Source: Stereocaulon alpinum (Eukaryota > Ascomycota > Lecanoromycetes > Lecanorales > Stereocaulaceae). Taken from it: DNA of 22,713 nt. Under the pieces are notes generated by a model, which was given only the letters and a program-made list of their open reading frames with translations, searched no databases and was not told the DNA's origin. Shown here one piece after another: positions 1 to 10,000 of this stretch. Made by a program: the position numbers and the translations under genes. The stretch is from assembly GCA_018257865.1 (NCBI GenBank), contig JAEUBA010000218.1, positions 1 through 22,713 of the forward strand. The letters run 5' to 3'. The first letter of the stretch is position 1. Every line of letters begins with the position of its first letter.

Positions 1-211
1 CTAGTTTATACTTTTAGGGTATAAATATCGCTCCGTATATTTCTACCTATATTAGATAGAGCTTATAGGCTTATTCTAGCTATCTATAGTTCGTTTCCGT
101 CGATTTACTATATACTAGTAGGTGCACGTCGTCTACAAATCCTCCTACTTATACTAGGATTTTTGCTTTTGAGTATACTTTAATTAGTAGTATATTAAAG
201 AAGAGAAATTC
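1..211 (-). mobile_element. Decayed non-LTR (LINE/Tad1-like) reverse transcriptase fragment
   Basis: On the minus strand one frame, broken only by TAG/TAA codons, reads a segment with F-V-D-D at 128-139. It is followed by a Ser-Thr-Glu block, a Leu-Glu pair, a Lys-rich helix and a final Lys-Tyr-x-Leu. The catalytic FVDD box with this downstream pattern is typical of reverse transcriptases of fungal non-LTR elements. Ty3/Gypsy polymerases have a different block after YxDD. Upstream of the box a Phe-Leu-Phe-Phe-Asn segment (about 197-211) fits the same domain. The fragment runs off the window at base 1 and lacks the earlier palm and fingers motifs, so it is 5' truncated or joined to other sequence near 200. 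It is non-functional. The class call is from motif reading, not a search. Confidence 0.6.
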
Positions 212-2207
212 CGTCGAAGTTTATTAATACGTATAGCTCGTATTTTTATATAGATAAACCGTATTTTCTTATAAAGCTTAGTTTAATTAAGTCTCTACTT
301 AATCTACTATTAATAATAACCCTTACCGGAATACTATTAATCTTTACCTAAAACCTAAATCTAATATTATTATTTAACTTAGTTAAGGTAATCTATTCGA
401 CCTTCTAAATAGTTCCGCTACTTAGTCTATTTATTACGGAACCCGTTATTTTTTTATTTTAGGCTTATACTCTAAGTTTTCTATAATAGGGCCCTAGCTA
501 ATAAATCTATTAATTAGAATCTTCTCCTAGTACCTTAGGAGATTCCTAACTACTTAATCTATCTAATAGATCTCTATCCGTACGCTACGTAGGATTAGCT
601 ATTAGTCCGGTAGTAATATACTTCCGTCCTTTAGGAATTTCGATCCCTTAGGGAGCTTCTAGTAGACTATACTATCTTAGTTTAGATACTTATCCCCTTA
701 TAATACTTCTTAGATCTTCTACGCGACTATAGCTTTAACTTTAGTAAGCCTATTCTTATATCCCTAGCGAGGCCTATTATTATTTATTTAAATAGTATTA
801 TAAATCCGCTAATAATTACTAAGCGCCCTTTATTCTTTATAAGCCTATTACTTTACTCTCAGCTTAATAAGGTTAATATTACTTATAACGGGTTTACTAT
901 AGTAACTTTCTATACGCACTCGTCGGCTTTATTTAGTTTATTATAAAGATCGGTAACTTACTACTCTACGTACTCCGTCTGTTACTAGTAGGATTCTAGC
1001 AGTTCTTCTTAAGTCCTTTAGTTATCTAACCTTAAGGCCTTAATCCTTTTAAAGGTTTTATTATCTAATAAGACTTCTTCCTCTTAAGCTCTCCTAACTC
1101 GCTTCCTATAGATAGTTCTTATTAAGGGTTATACTATTTATCCTTATTAATCTATTCCTTACTATTTACTATAGATACCTAATACCTAGGTTTCTATAGG
1201 TACTATCCTAATCCGTCCTTTTCGCTAAAATACGTTTAGTATAAATTATCGTAGTAGGCCGTCTATAATAATCTATTATATTTAGTAGTCCCCTATATAC
1301 TAGGTTCCTACTCCTATTTATTATAGTTAGGGTTTATATCCCCTACTATAGCTACCTATTCTTTCCTTAGGCACTTATTCTAATAGTATCCTATCTTATA
1401 GTAACTATAGTATTCTATATTAGATAGGTCCTTCTTCTACTTCTTCCCTTTATAAGGCTTCCTAGAGAATTTCGCTTTAACAGCTAAAATATTTTCTTTT
1501 CTCCTAAACCTAATAATTAGGCCTAAAGACTTCTATTCTATTCTTCTTTTATATAACCTATTATTAATAGAGTAGGCCTTAGATACTAACTATAAAAAGT
1601 TCTTAATATTATCTAAACGGGCGAGCTTATCCTTAATTTCGTCCTTAAGGCCTTATTAATACTACGTAGCTTATACGTCTGCGGACTACTTAAGCTAGTA
1701 TATAATTCCCCTAAATTACGCTATATATTCTATTACTAGTCCCTTCTACTAGAGGTTTATAAGCTTACGCTCTAACCTTCTCTCTTTAGTATTATCCTTA
1801 AAGTAGAACCTTAATATATTCCTAATATATAATTTATTAGTAACGAGCTTCGCAGTCTCGTCCTCTATTATATTAGGATCCTAAATTAAGAGATATTCTT
1901 CCAGCTAGGGTTAAAGGGCTGCTACTATATCCCCTTTAAGGTATAATAGATAAAAGACGTTCCTAGCCTTTACTATTATAAAGGCTAATATATTAAAGGC
2001 TATATATAAATTAACTTATCGTAAGAACGCTTCTAAGCCTCCCTTTCTTCTAAAGAACTTAGTAGGGGTAGGTAGTTTTATTCCTCCGCTATTAATAGTA
2101 ATTCCTTCCTTAGGAATAGGGAGAACGCCCTTTCTACTATAGAACCTACCTAATAACTTAGCTATAACTCGCCGCCTTTCCCCTAAAACGGAACCGGAAG
2201 TGCTTAT
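195..2207 (-). pseudogene. Decayed Ty3/Gypsy-type gag-protease of an LTR retrotransposon
   Basis: A single minus-strand frame can be followed for about 2 kb, interrupted only by TAA and TAG. These are the stops that C-to-T or G-to-A change makes from CAA, CAG and TGG. The probable start is the ATA at 2205-2207, an ATG altered by G to A, followed by Ser-Thr-Ser-Gly. The middle (about 2080-1480) reads like a retrotransposon capsid region rich in Lys-Asp-Glu helices. At 1371-1412 lies a CCHC zinc-knuckle spacing. Farther on (about 1230) is a Ser-Glu-Lys-Asp-Gly block common after fungal Gypsy knuckles. At 303-311 an Asn-Ser-Arg triplet sits where the protease has Asp-Ser-Gly, then Phe-Ile-Arg-Lys-Tyr-Gly-Leu. 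No Gypsy reverse transcriptase or integrase follows inside the window, because the frame meets the LINE-like fragment near 200. It is a dead copy. Confidence 0.75.
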
Positions 2208-2244
2208 ACTATATAGTCTAAAGTATAGTATTTAAAGTATAATA

Positions 2245-2593
2245 GGGTAGTTTAACTCCTGCGGGTAAATTATATAGTATATTAAGTATTAAGAAGGTAA
2301 TAGAGATAGATAGTTATTAAAGTATCTTTAGCTAAGACTCCTCTCTATTATATAAGTTAAATATAAGGAAAGAATTATTCTACTAAAGGAAAACCCCTTC
2401 CTTATATATTTACCTTTAACTATACTAAGACCTAGTATAATTAGGATAATCCGGCCCTATATCTACTATATTATACTATAATCTGCCTAATATACCCTAG
2501 ATTACTTATATTACTTAGTCCTATTCTAAGTGTCCTTTACTTACTAACCCTATTACGTGCCTTACCCGTGACCTTACGGGGTTACCCGTAACA
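2245..2593 (-). repeat. Candidate 5' LTR of the decayed Gypsy element
   Basis: Reading the minus strand, the segment opens with TGTTAC at 2593-2588, a common LTR start, and a GTTACGGGTAAC palindrome. It contains a TATATAAG box at 2408-2401 and ends about 40 bases before the presumed gag start at 2207. Position, orientation and length (about 350 bp) suit a 5' LTR with U3, R and U5. The 3' edge is uncertain because the terminal CA would have been altered by RIP, and I could not identify a primer-binding site. No second LTR is available in the window to confirm the limits. Confidence 0.5.
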
Positions 2594-2594
2594 A

Positions 2595-2738
2595 TCTCTT
2601 TATATTTAACTTATATAATAGAGAGGAGTCTTAGCTAAAGATACTTTAACGACTATCTATCTCTATTACCTTCTTAGTACTTAATATACTATATAATTTA
2701 CCCGTAGGAGTTAAACTACCCCGTTATATAGTACTTAA
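2595..2738 (+). repeat. Inverted partial copy of the LTR (R-U5-like arm)
   Basis: This segment is a close reverse complement of 2230-2369, with few mismatches over about 125 bp (2595-2721 against 2369-2245) and a weaker, gapped match to 2738. Both arms share, for example, the block beginning GGTAGTTTAACTCC. It lies directly against the outer edge of the candidate LTR, making a large hairpin-capable structure with arms of about 125-140 bp and a spacer of about 225 bp. Relative to the LTR it starts roughly 35-40 bp past the TATA box. An alternative reading is a separate foldback element with these arms as its terminal inverted repeats. Confidence 0.7.
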
Positions 2739-3060
2739 TAACTTTTTAGGGTCTTTAAGGATAATTTCTAATAGTATTATTATCCTCTTATATTCCTCTT
2801 CTATAGCTAGTTACGTTATTATAGGATAAGGTATTATAGTTAAGGTTTTATAGTATTATAGGTGAGGTTTAGTATTAAAGTTAAGATTTTCTTTCTATAC
2901 CTTACTAATCTAAGGTCGATAACTAATTAGTGTTAGTAGAACCTCTTGCTAGGTTATACTAATTACGTTATCTAATCCCCTATTACCTACTTAGGATAAC
3001 CTGCTTATAGGGTATCTATTTAGGTAGGTAAACTAGGGATTATCTTAAATCTAGCTAGCT

Positions 3061-4197
3061 AAGCTATGGTGTTTTATCTAGGAGTGGGCGCCAAGCCGCT
3101 ATTACGGAGTGCGGAGCGAAGTTATTCCGACAACCACTTATTCTAACGACCAGCCATGTCAACGATCAGGTCATTTCAAATTGCTGAAGGTCCGCTTCGT
3201 GAATAGTTGAGGGTTCATTGCGAAAGTCCTGCAGAACTTGACTCCTCAGCCTGTTTATGGCTTCTGAGGGTTAGCTCGCTTGCCTGGTTTAGACATGCCT
3301 CGTGGCTGTGCATGCTGCGCACGACAACTTATTAGGCTAGGCTGGTGCATAGCGACCATCTCGGGAATTTCAAGATCATGGATTCGTAGGCATCGATACT
3401 ATCAATCTATGAGAAAGCGGCTGCCGAGCTTTGATGTTGAAAATGCAAGCTAGCGGAGGTCCCTCCGACGGAGCTCCAGGGAGCTTCCGAACACCAACTT
3501 CCCATACCCCCAACATTCACGCCATATCCACCCGGAGACATTGCTATGGAATGGACGGATGCCCCCAATAACGGACTTGCTGTGACGCAAATATGCCCAC
3601 TCTCATATGGAGGAGATCTTACTCCGCATAGACATTAGGTCTACTTGATTCCTGATTGAAACCTGGCAACATGTGTCCCGTTTTAGGAGGCAATTCCGGA
3701 AATAAATCGAGATCAAATGATAGACGCCCACAATTGATTGGGTATGCAACATTGGCATGCAGTACTTGTTGTGAAGTAGACTGCGCTTCACTCATGGTTG
3801 GGTTGGAGAAATTCACAAACTTCTCTTGTGTACCCGTTCTACGTCACATTTCCGTACTCTTCTTTCAGATTTCCATCCCGTTCTTATGCAAAAATTATCT
3901 CGAATCTTCGGCCTTGACCGAGCGTGATGGCTTGATCGAAGGCCTATTGGGCTTGCAGCGACGCCGTCATTGCGTTCTCCGCTCGTACGTCACTTACGCG
4001 CGAGAGATACAATGTGCGAGAGTGAAGCTCACGTTAGGTTACACAACACCGTGTCCTCATTGACCCAGCAGCGATCCCTCGAGGAGTCCTATTAAATACG
4101 CGGTGACCCCACTGACAACTCTTCATTCTATCCTACCTAGATCACGTCTCCCTCCCAACAGAAACACATCACCCAAGCGTAAAACCATAAGATCAAT
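3061..4197. other. Gene-poor spacer and upstream region of the glycosyltransferase gene
   Basis: Base composition is normal from about 3062, with no RIP signature. I see no supportable gene: the longest open frame (3656-4063, +) has no recognisable protein features. Two identical TACGTCAC octamers (3840-3847 and 3986-3993) sit upstream of the glycosyltransferase start. The last 60 bases before 4198 are rich in A and C, as in many fungal 5' leaders. Confidence 0.5.
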
Positions 4198-6553
4198 ATG
4201 GCGGAACCAGACATCGTTGAGCTTGGACGAATCAAGTATCGCTGCCTGAGCATATTACCCTTCACTTCTTTGCTCTCTGTCGTAAGCCTTGGCCTATATC
4301 TTGGATATCGTGTGAGATACCTGGTTGCTTCACACTCCCAGACCAGCGATGCATACGCACAGCTGAACTCGTGGGTATATTTCGTGGCTGAATTGGGACT
4401 CTTCTGTATGTATTCATGCGCTCTCACCCGGATTCTCATAGTAACAATGGCTGACCGAATCATAAGTGCCAAACTTTTTCAACCATCTTCTGAGATGCCT
4501 CTCCATTGGAGGTCCTATGAAAGCTCAACATCTTCGTCTACTGGACCAAAATGATCCTCCGTAAGTACACACTTGATTGATCAACTCCCAATTCTAGCTG
4601 CTTTTCAAGGCCTAGAGAGTTGTTGCTGGGCTTGGACCAACACACTGCCCTATGAACATGGCTGTAACCATGTCTGAAATCAACATGTAGGGGTAACTGA
4701 TTGAAAAACATCTTACAGCCGAGTTGATGTCTTTATCACGTGCGCTGGTGAAGACCTGGACACCATTGTGAATACGGCGGAAGCCGCATGCGCAATTGAT
4801 TATCCTGCCCATCGTTTCCGGGTCATTGTTCTGGACGATGCAGGCTCGAAAGAACTCTCCCACAAAATCGAGAACTTGAAGAAGTCGAGAGAAAACGTCT
4901 ACTACACGGCGCGCGAGAAGCCCCTTAACCACCACTTCAAGGCCGGCAATCTGAACCATGGGTATCGGTACGTTGAAAGCCTCCCTGGTGGGCCCGCTCC
5001 GTTCATTGCCGCCCTCGACGCAGACATGATTCCAGATCCGAAGTGGCTGCGCGCTTTGCTTCCCCATCTAATGAAGGACGACAACCTTGCTCTAGCCCAG
5101 CCTCCCCAGGTCCGTATAAGCAATGTTCAGACATAATCAGCGAAAAGCTGACATTGATGGTGATAGCGATTCTACAATGTCCCCACTCATGACCCTCTAT
5201 TACAAGGATCCGACGTCAAAATCAAAGTTACGCAACCGATCAAGGAGATGATGGGCGCCACTTGGTGCGGAGGATCAGGTTACATTATACGTCGAGCTGC
5301 TCTGGATAGCATTGGAGGTTACCCAACAGGCTCGGTAGGCGAAGATATGTACTGCAGCAATGTCCTCCTTGGAAAAGGCTGGCACGCCGTCTACGTTGAT
5401 GAGTCATTACAGCATGGCCGCGTCCCCGACTCATACAAAGCTCATGTGAAGCAGCAGGGACGATGGGTAAGTCGAGGGTATCTACGTCCGCCTGCCACGC
5501 AACTAACGCTTCAGCAATAGCATGTGGGTCGAATACAGACCGCTATCGCCATGCGATTCTACCTGTTCGGAGACCCTAGCAGCAAAATGGGCATCCGTCA
5601 ACGTTTTGCAGGACTGCACTACACTCTCCTTTCATTCACCAACGTATTGACAACCTTGGCCCTTCTGGCGATCCCCGTTTCTCTCTGGTCCGGCCACCCA
5701 ATGGTCGTTTACTCTAGCGACAGAGACCTTCGAAATCTCCTTGGACTGGCCATTGCATGCGTGACAAGTGATTGGCTGGACGATTGCGTTGTCTCTCTGG
5801 TGACAGGATATCGCGTCGCCGTTGCAGAAGGACATGCCTCCTACTGGATAGCGCCATGTGAGTGCTTGAGTCATATACGCGTAATTGCCTCTGCTAATGC
5901 TTATTAGATAACACGGCAGCGATTATTGGTGCCTTGCTACCAAGCTGGCTGCAGCGGAAGACATTCGCATTCACGGCTTCCGGCTCGAGCAACGATGAGT
6001 TCAATGAGCGGGATGGCACCAAAACAGCCCCATTCTCGAAGAGAGTGGGGGAATTGTTCTGGAACAGTAAAATCTTCCTCCACCTCATCTACTTTACTGT
6101 TTGTTCGGCAGGTATTGTACGAAGCGCCATGTTGTTGTCGCAACGTGGGCACGAGACCCGGGCGTCTTTGATTGAGGACTTCGTGATCCATTTCGGATGG
6201 CCGCCGCTCCTGTGGCTAGTATGTCTTAACTCGGTGGCGATTCCGATACGTTACGCGATTTTACCGCCAACAATCCCTCAACGTGAGCAGCTTCTGAAAC
6301 GAGACCCAGTGCTTAGGGCTTCTTACCCCAAGGGAGTAGAGTCGGCGGGTGAAGATATACTCTTGTTCAGTCAAGACTTGTGTTACTCCCTCTGCATGGT
6401 ATACACGATGGGGTTATTCATATACACCTGGAACTTGTCAGTCCATTGCCCTCATTCTTAGAATTGATACAATAACGATATGCCCGGCTACGGCATGTAG
6501 GACCCCTATTCCATGAACAACGCTGACAACGCTTCTACAGCTACTTTAAGTAG
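4198..6553 (+). CDS. Membrane glycosyltransferase family 2, cellulose synthase-like
   Basis: The predicted protein has 623 residues in seven exons: 4198-4405, 4467-4560, 4719-5109, 5167-5466, 5521-5857, 5908-6436 and 6541-6553. Phases agree at every junction. Two membrane segments (about residues 19-39 and 59-81) precede a cytosolic GT-A domain. It has VDVFITCAGED (103-113), an Asp pair in VLDDAGS (138-144), HHFKAGNLN (172-180), D-x-D in ALDADM (201, 203), GED (289-291) and QQGRW (327-331), the D, DxD, ED, QxxRW set of processive GT2 synthases. Several membrane helices follow. Such enzymes polymerise sugar from a nucleotide sugar and extrude the chain; the sugar is not readable here. GED replaces the usual TED. 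The intron at 4406-4466 is required, because the unspliced first frame ends in a stop at 4552-4554. The final 13-nt exon is less certain: without that intron the frame stops at 6461. Confidence 0.87.
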
Positions 6554-7031
6554 AAACTAGGAGCAACAACGAATCACACCGATGATGACGAGCTTGTGGC
6601 AGGATGGATGAAATCACACTTTCTTATGTACACACATTAGCATCATAAGTGCTGATGGGTTAGATGAGCCACTACATAAAATTAAGTACCATAATTATTC
6701 TTCCCCTCTTACAAAGTAAACAATCCATGTAAACTCTAGCAAAATGTCCCTCAAAGGCTGTGGGGCTAGATTCGATCTATCTCGTAGCTGCCAGAATTGT
6801 TCATCTCTACCTGCTTTGAGGAAGAGGCTTGTTGAAGGACTGCCATGAGGCAGCTCCAGAGTATCGTTACTGACATTCTTATCCGAAGCCTTAGTGATAC
6901 TACAACATCATGAGTAATGAAAGGAATTTCGAGATGGTTGTTCCACTTGTTTAGCACGACTCCTGTACCCCACGTGACCCCGCGTTGCGCTTTACCCCAC
7001 GCTCTCCCACGCCCACTACTCACCACCAATT
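6554..7031. promoter_or_regulatory. Intergenic region with likely SNF2-gene promoter
   Basis: This 478-bp gap holds the glycosyltransferase 3' end and the SNF2 gene's upstream region. The palindrome CACGTG followed by AC lies at 6971-6976, about 55 bases before the SNF2 start. It is the core bound by Cbf1/USF-type bHLH factors in fungi, though binding here is only inferred. The last 60 bases are C-rich and purine-poor. No further gene is visible. Confidence 0.4.
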
Positions 7032-10000
7032 ATGGACGACATCATCATGGACTTGACCGATAGTGACGATGACCTAGACATAACGCAATCCGTAGGGAAG
7101 GAACTCGGACATGAATACAACATCAAGAGTAACCTTTCTACTGCCTTTTCAGGTGCTCCTGTTGACGTACTGTATCTGCAGGGGTTGTCGGCAACAACAC
7201 CGCGAATAGTTCAGGACCAGAAGACGACGAACATGCTTCCCCCAGTCGACGTACGCACGGAATCGATGCCGAAGGTGAGAAAATTGAATGGTCAGACGAT
7301 GATGCAGCCTACGAGAACTTCAAGAAGCGGAAGGCCGTTAGCAGGAAGAAAGCAGCGGCCAGTACACGCAAGGCCAAGGCGATAGAGAAAGACAACATCG
7401 TTGGTAAGAGGCAGAAGAGTATTGTTAGTGATGGCAAATTTAAGGGGAAGGGCAAAGAGAAAGAAAGGGAATGGGGGGACGAGTCTGATGATGATCATTT
7501 GATGGAGTATACTTTGCCGGACTATCTGAAGAACAGAAGAGCACGGTTCGACAGGCGTACCGAGAAGTTACAAGCGGCTGGATTGAAGCTGCCGCCGAAG
7601 TATGATGATATTGACTTCTCAGACGATGAAAGATTGGAGGACTTGGCTGAGAAACCCGATTTCCCGCGAGGCAAGCCCGCAGCACCGTACAAGGATAAGC
7701 AGCTCCCAAAATCGCTAGGTCTCATACCGGCTCCGATCGCCCAATGGCTGAGAGACTACCAAGTGGAGGGTACAGCATTCCTACATGCTTTGTTCGTTTA
7801 CCAAACCGGAGGTATCCTTGGTGATGACATGGGCCTAGGGAAAACGGTGCAGGTCATTGCATGTCTGACCGCAGCCTTTGGCAAGACTGGTGATGAACGG
7901 GATGCGAAACGAATGCGAAAGATGCGGAGAGCTGACGCTCCTTGGTACCCTAAGGCACTTATTATTTGTCCCGGAACGCTTATAGAGAATTGGAAGAACG
8001 AGTTCAATCGCTGGGGCTGGTGGCACGTTGATGCATATCACGGAGACTCCAAGGAAGCTGCTTTGGAGGCTGCTGCGAAGGGACGCCTTGAGATTATGAT
8101 CACGACCTATACAACGTACAGATTGAACAAGAGCGCTATCAATATGGTGGAATGGGATTGTGTTATTGCAGATGAATGTCATCAAGTCAAGGGAAGACGG
8201 TCTGAGACGACACTGGCTATGAATGAGGTCAATGCTCTATGTAGGATTGGTCTTACTGGAACCGCTATCCAGAACTCATATGACGAACTGTGGACCTTGC
8301 TTAATTGGACCAATCCAGGCAAGTTTGGGCCCATTTCGACGTGGAAGCAAAGCATCAGTCTGCCTCTCAAAATGGGGCAGTCGCATGACGCCACAGTCCA
8401 CCAGCTCAGCAAAGCCCGGAAAACTGCTAAAGCTCTTGTAGAGAATCTGCTTCCACAATTCTTCCTCCGTCGAATGAAGACGTTGATCGCAGATCAGCTG
8501 CCTAAGAAGAGTGACCGAGTAGTCTTCTGCCCTCTCACAGAGACCCAAGCGGACGCCTACGAGAGATGCATTGACAGCGATGTCGTCCGCTACATCAGAG
8601 AATCAACGAATGACTGTTCGTGTGATTCAGGCAAGAAGCAAGGCTGGTGCTGCCAACAATTCCTTCGAGATGGTGGTAAATGGCAGTCTTATGTCTTTCC
8701 AGCAATCAACCACCTCCAAAAGCTCTCTAATCACCTTGCGATCTTAATCCCCCAGAGTGGCGACCCAAAAGAGAAACAAGACAAAGATCTCGACATGCTC
8801 CAAGTCGCTGTGCCTGACCAGTGGCGCGATCTTTTCCGCAATCGTGACTCCATACTCAACTACTCCAATCCAGAATTCTGCGGCAAGTGGAAGATACTGA
8901 AGAAGCTGCTCCGTTTCTGGCACGGTAACGGCGACAAAGTCCTAGTCTTCAGCCACTCCGTTCGTCTTTTGAAAATGCTTCAAATGCTCTTCCAGCACAC
9001 AACCTACAATGTCAGCTACCTCGATGGCGCAATGAAGTACGAGGACCGCGCCAAAACAGTTGATGACTTCAACAGCGACCCAGACCAGTTCGTCTTCCTC
9101 ATTAGCACCAAGGCAGGAGGCGTAGGCCTCAATATTACCTCTGCAAACAAAGTCGTCGTCGTAGATCCAAATTGGAATCCAGCCTACGACCTACAAGCCC
9201 AAGATCGTGCTTACCGAATAGGCCAAGTCCGTGACGTTGAAGTCTTCCGCCTCGTCTCCGCGGGCACGATTGAAGAAATTGTCTACGCGAGACAGATATA
9301 TAAACAACAACAAGCGAACATCGGCTACACAGCTAGCACCGAACGCCGCTACTTCAAAGGCATCCAAGAAAACAAAGACCAGAAAGGCGAGATCTTCGGC
9401 CTCACAAACCTCTTCTCCTTCCAAACAGAAAAAATGGTCCTCAGAGACATCGTCAACAAAACCAACGTCGCAGAATCCAAAGCCGGCGTCACAATAATAG
9501 ACCTCGACCTCGACAACCACCACCCCACCAACAAAGACGACAACGGCAACGACAACGACAACCCCTTCCCACTCAGTCCCATCACAGACACCGACAACGA
9601 AGAAACCGTCATATCCCAACTCGCCGCCCTCGTCGTCGACGAAGCAGAAGAAGCAGCCGGCGGCAAATCATCCAAATCCAAACGCCGCAAAATCTCCACT
9701 GCGAAAAAGAAATCCGACCCCGTACAAGCCATCCTCGCGAATGCAGGCGTGGAATACACGCATGAGAATAGCGAGGTAGTCGGCTCATCTAAAATCGAAG
9801 CCTCGCTCTCGCGCCGCGCACAGGAAGCGCAGAATGATATCGGCGTGGGGGATCAACACGTCTTCCCTGACACTCAAGACCGCTTGCCTGTCAAGCGACG
9901 ACATCTGGATGATGACCCTCCCAATATACATACCAACGTCAACGATGAGGGGGAAATCGAATGGCTATACCACCCCCCACAAGCAGTGATGAAGAGGCAG

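Larger units (their letters stand above)
1..3060. repeat. RIP-mutated AT-rich transposon block
   Basis: The whole stretch is AT-rich, dominated by TpA, and almost lacks CpA and TpG, while CpG is still present. That is the signature of repeat-induced point mutation (CpA to TpA on either strand), a genome defence of filamentous ascomycetes acting on duplicated DNA. Reading both strands by eye I found no ATG before position 3066, and no reading frame of useful length survives. Composition changes abruptly near 3060. Inside are decayed pieces of an LTR retrotransposon and of a non-LTR reverse transcriptase, listed separately. The segment 2740-3060 is equally mutated but I do not recognise its origin. 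Confidence 0.93.

Noticed and set aside
1..3060. CRISPR array, centromere or tRNA cluster in the AT-rich block
   Set aside because: No regular repeat-spacer pattern, no satellite period and no cloverleaf found. Decayed retrotransposon codons explain much of it.
3656..4063. 135-residue open frame upstream of the glycosyltransferase
   Set aside because: Composition is unlike the neighbouring proteins and it overlaps the probable promoter; nothing supports translation.
9191..9619. 142-residue open frame antisense to the SNF2 tail
   Set aside because: It is rich in Val, Asp and Glu because the sense strand uses A/C-rich codons there. No domain; it is a shadow of the SNF2 coding sequence.
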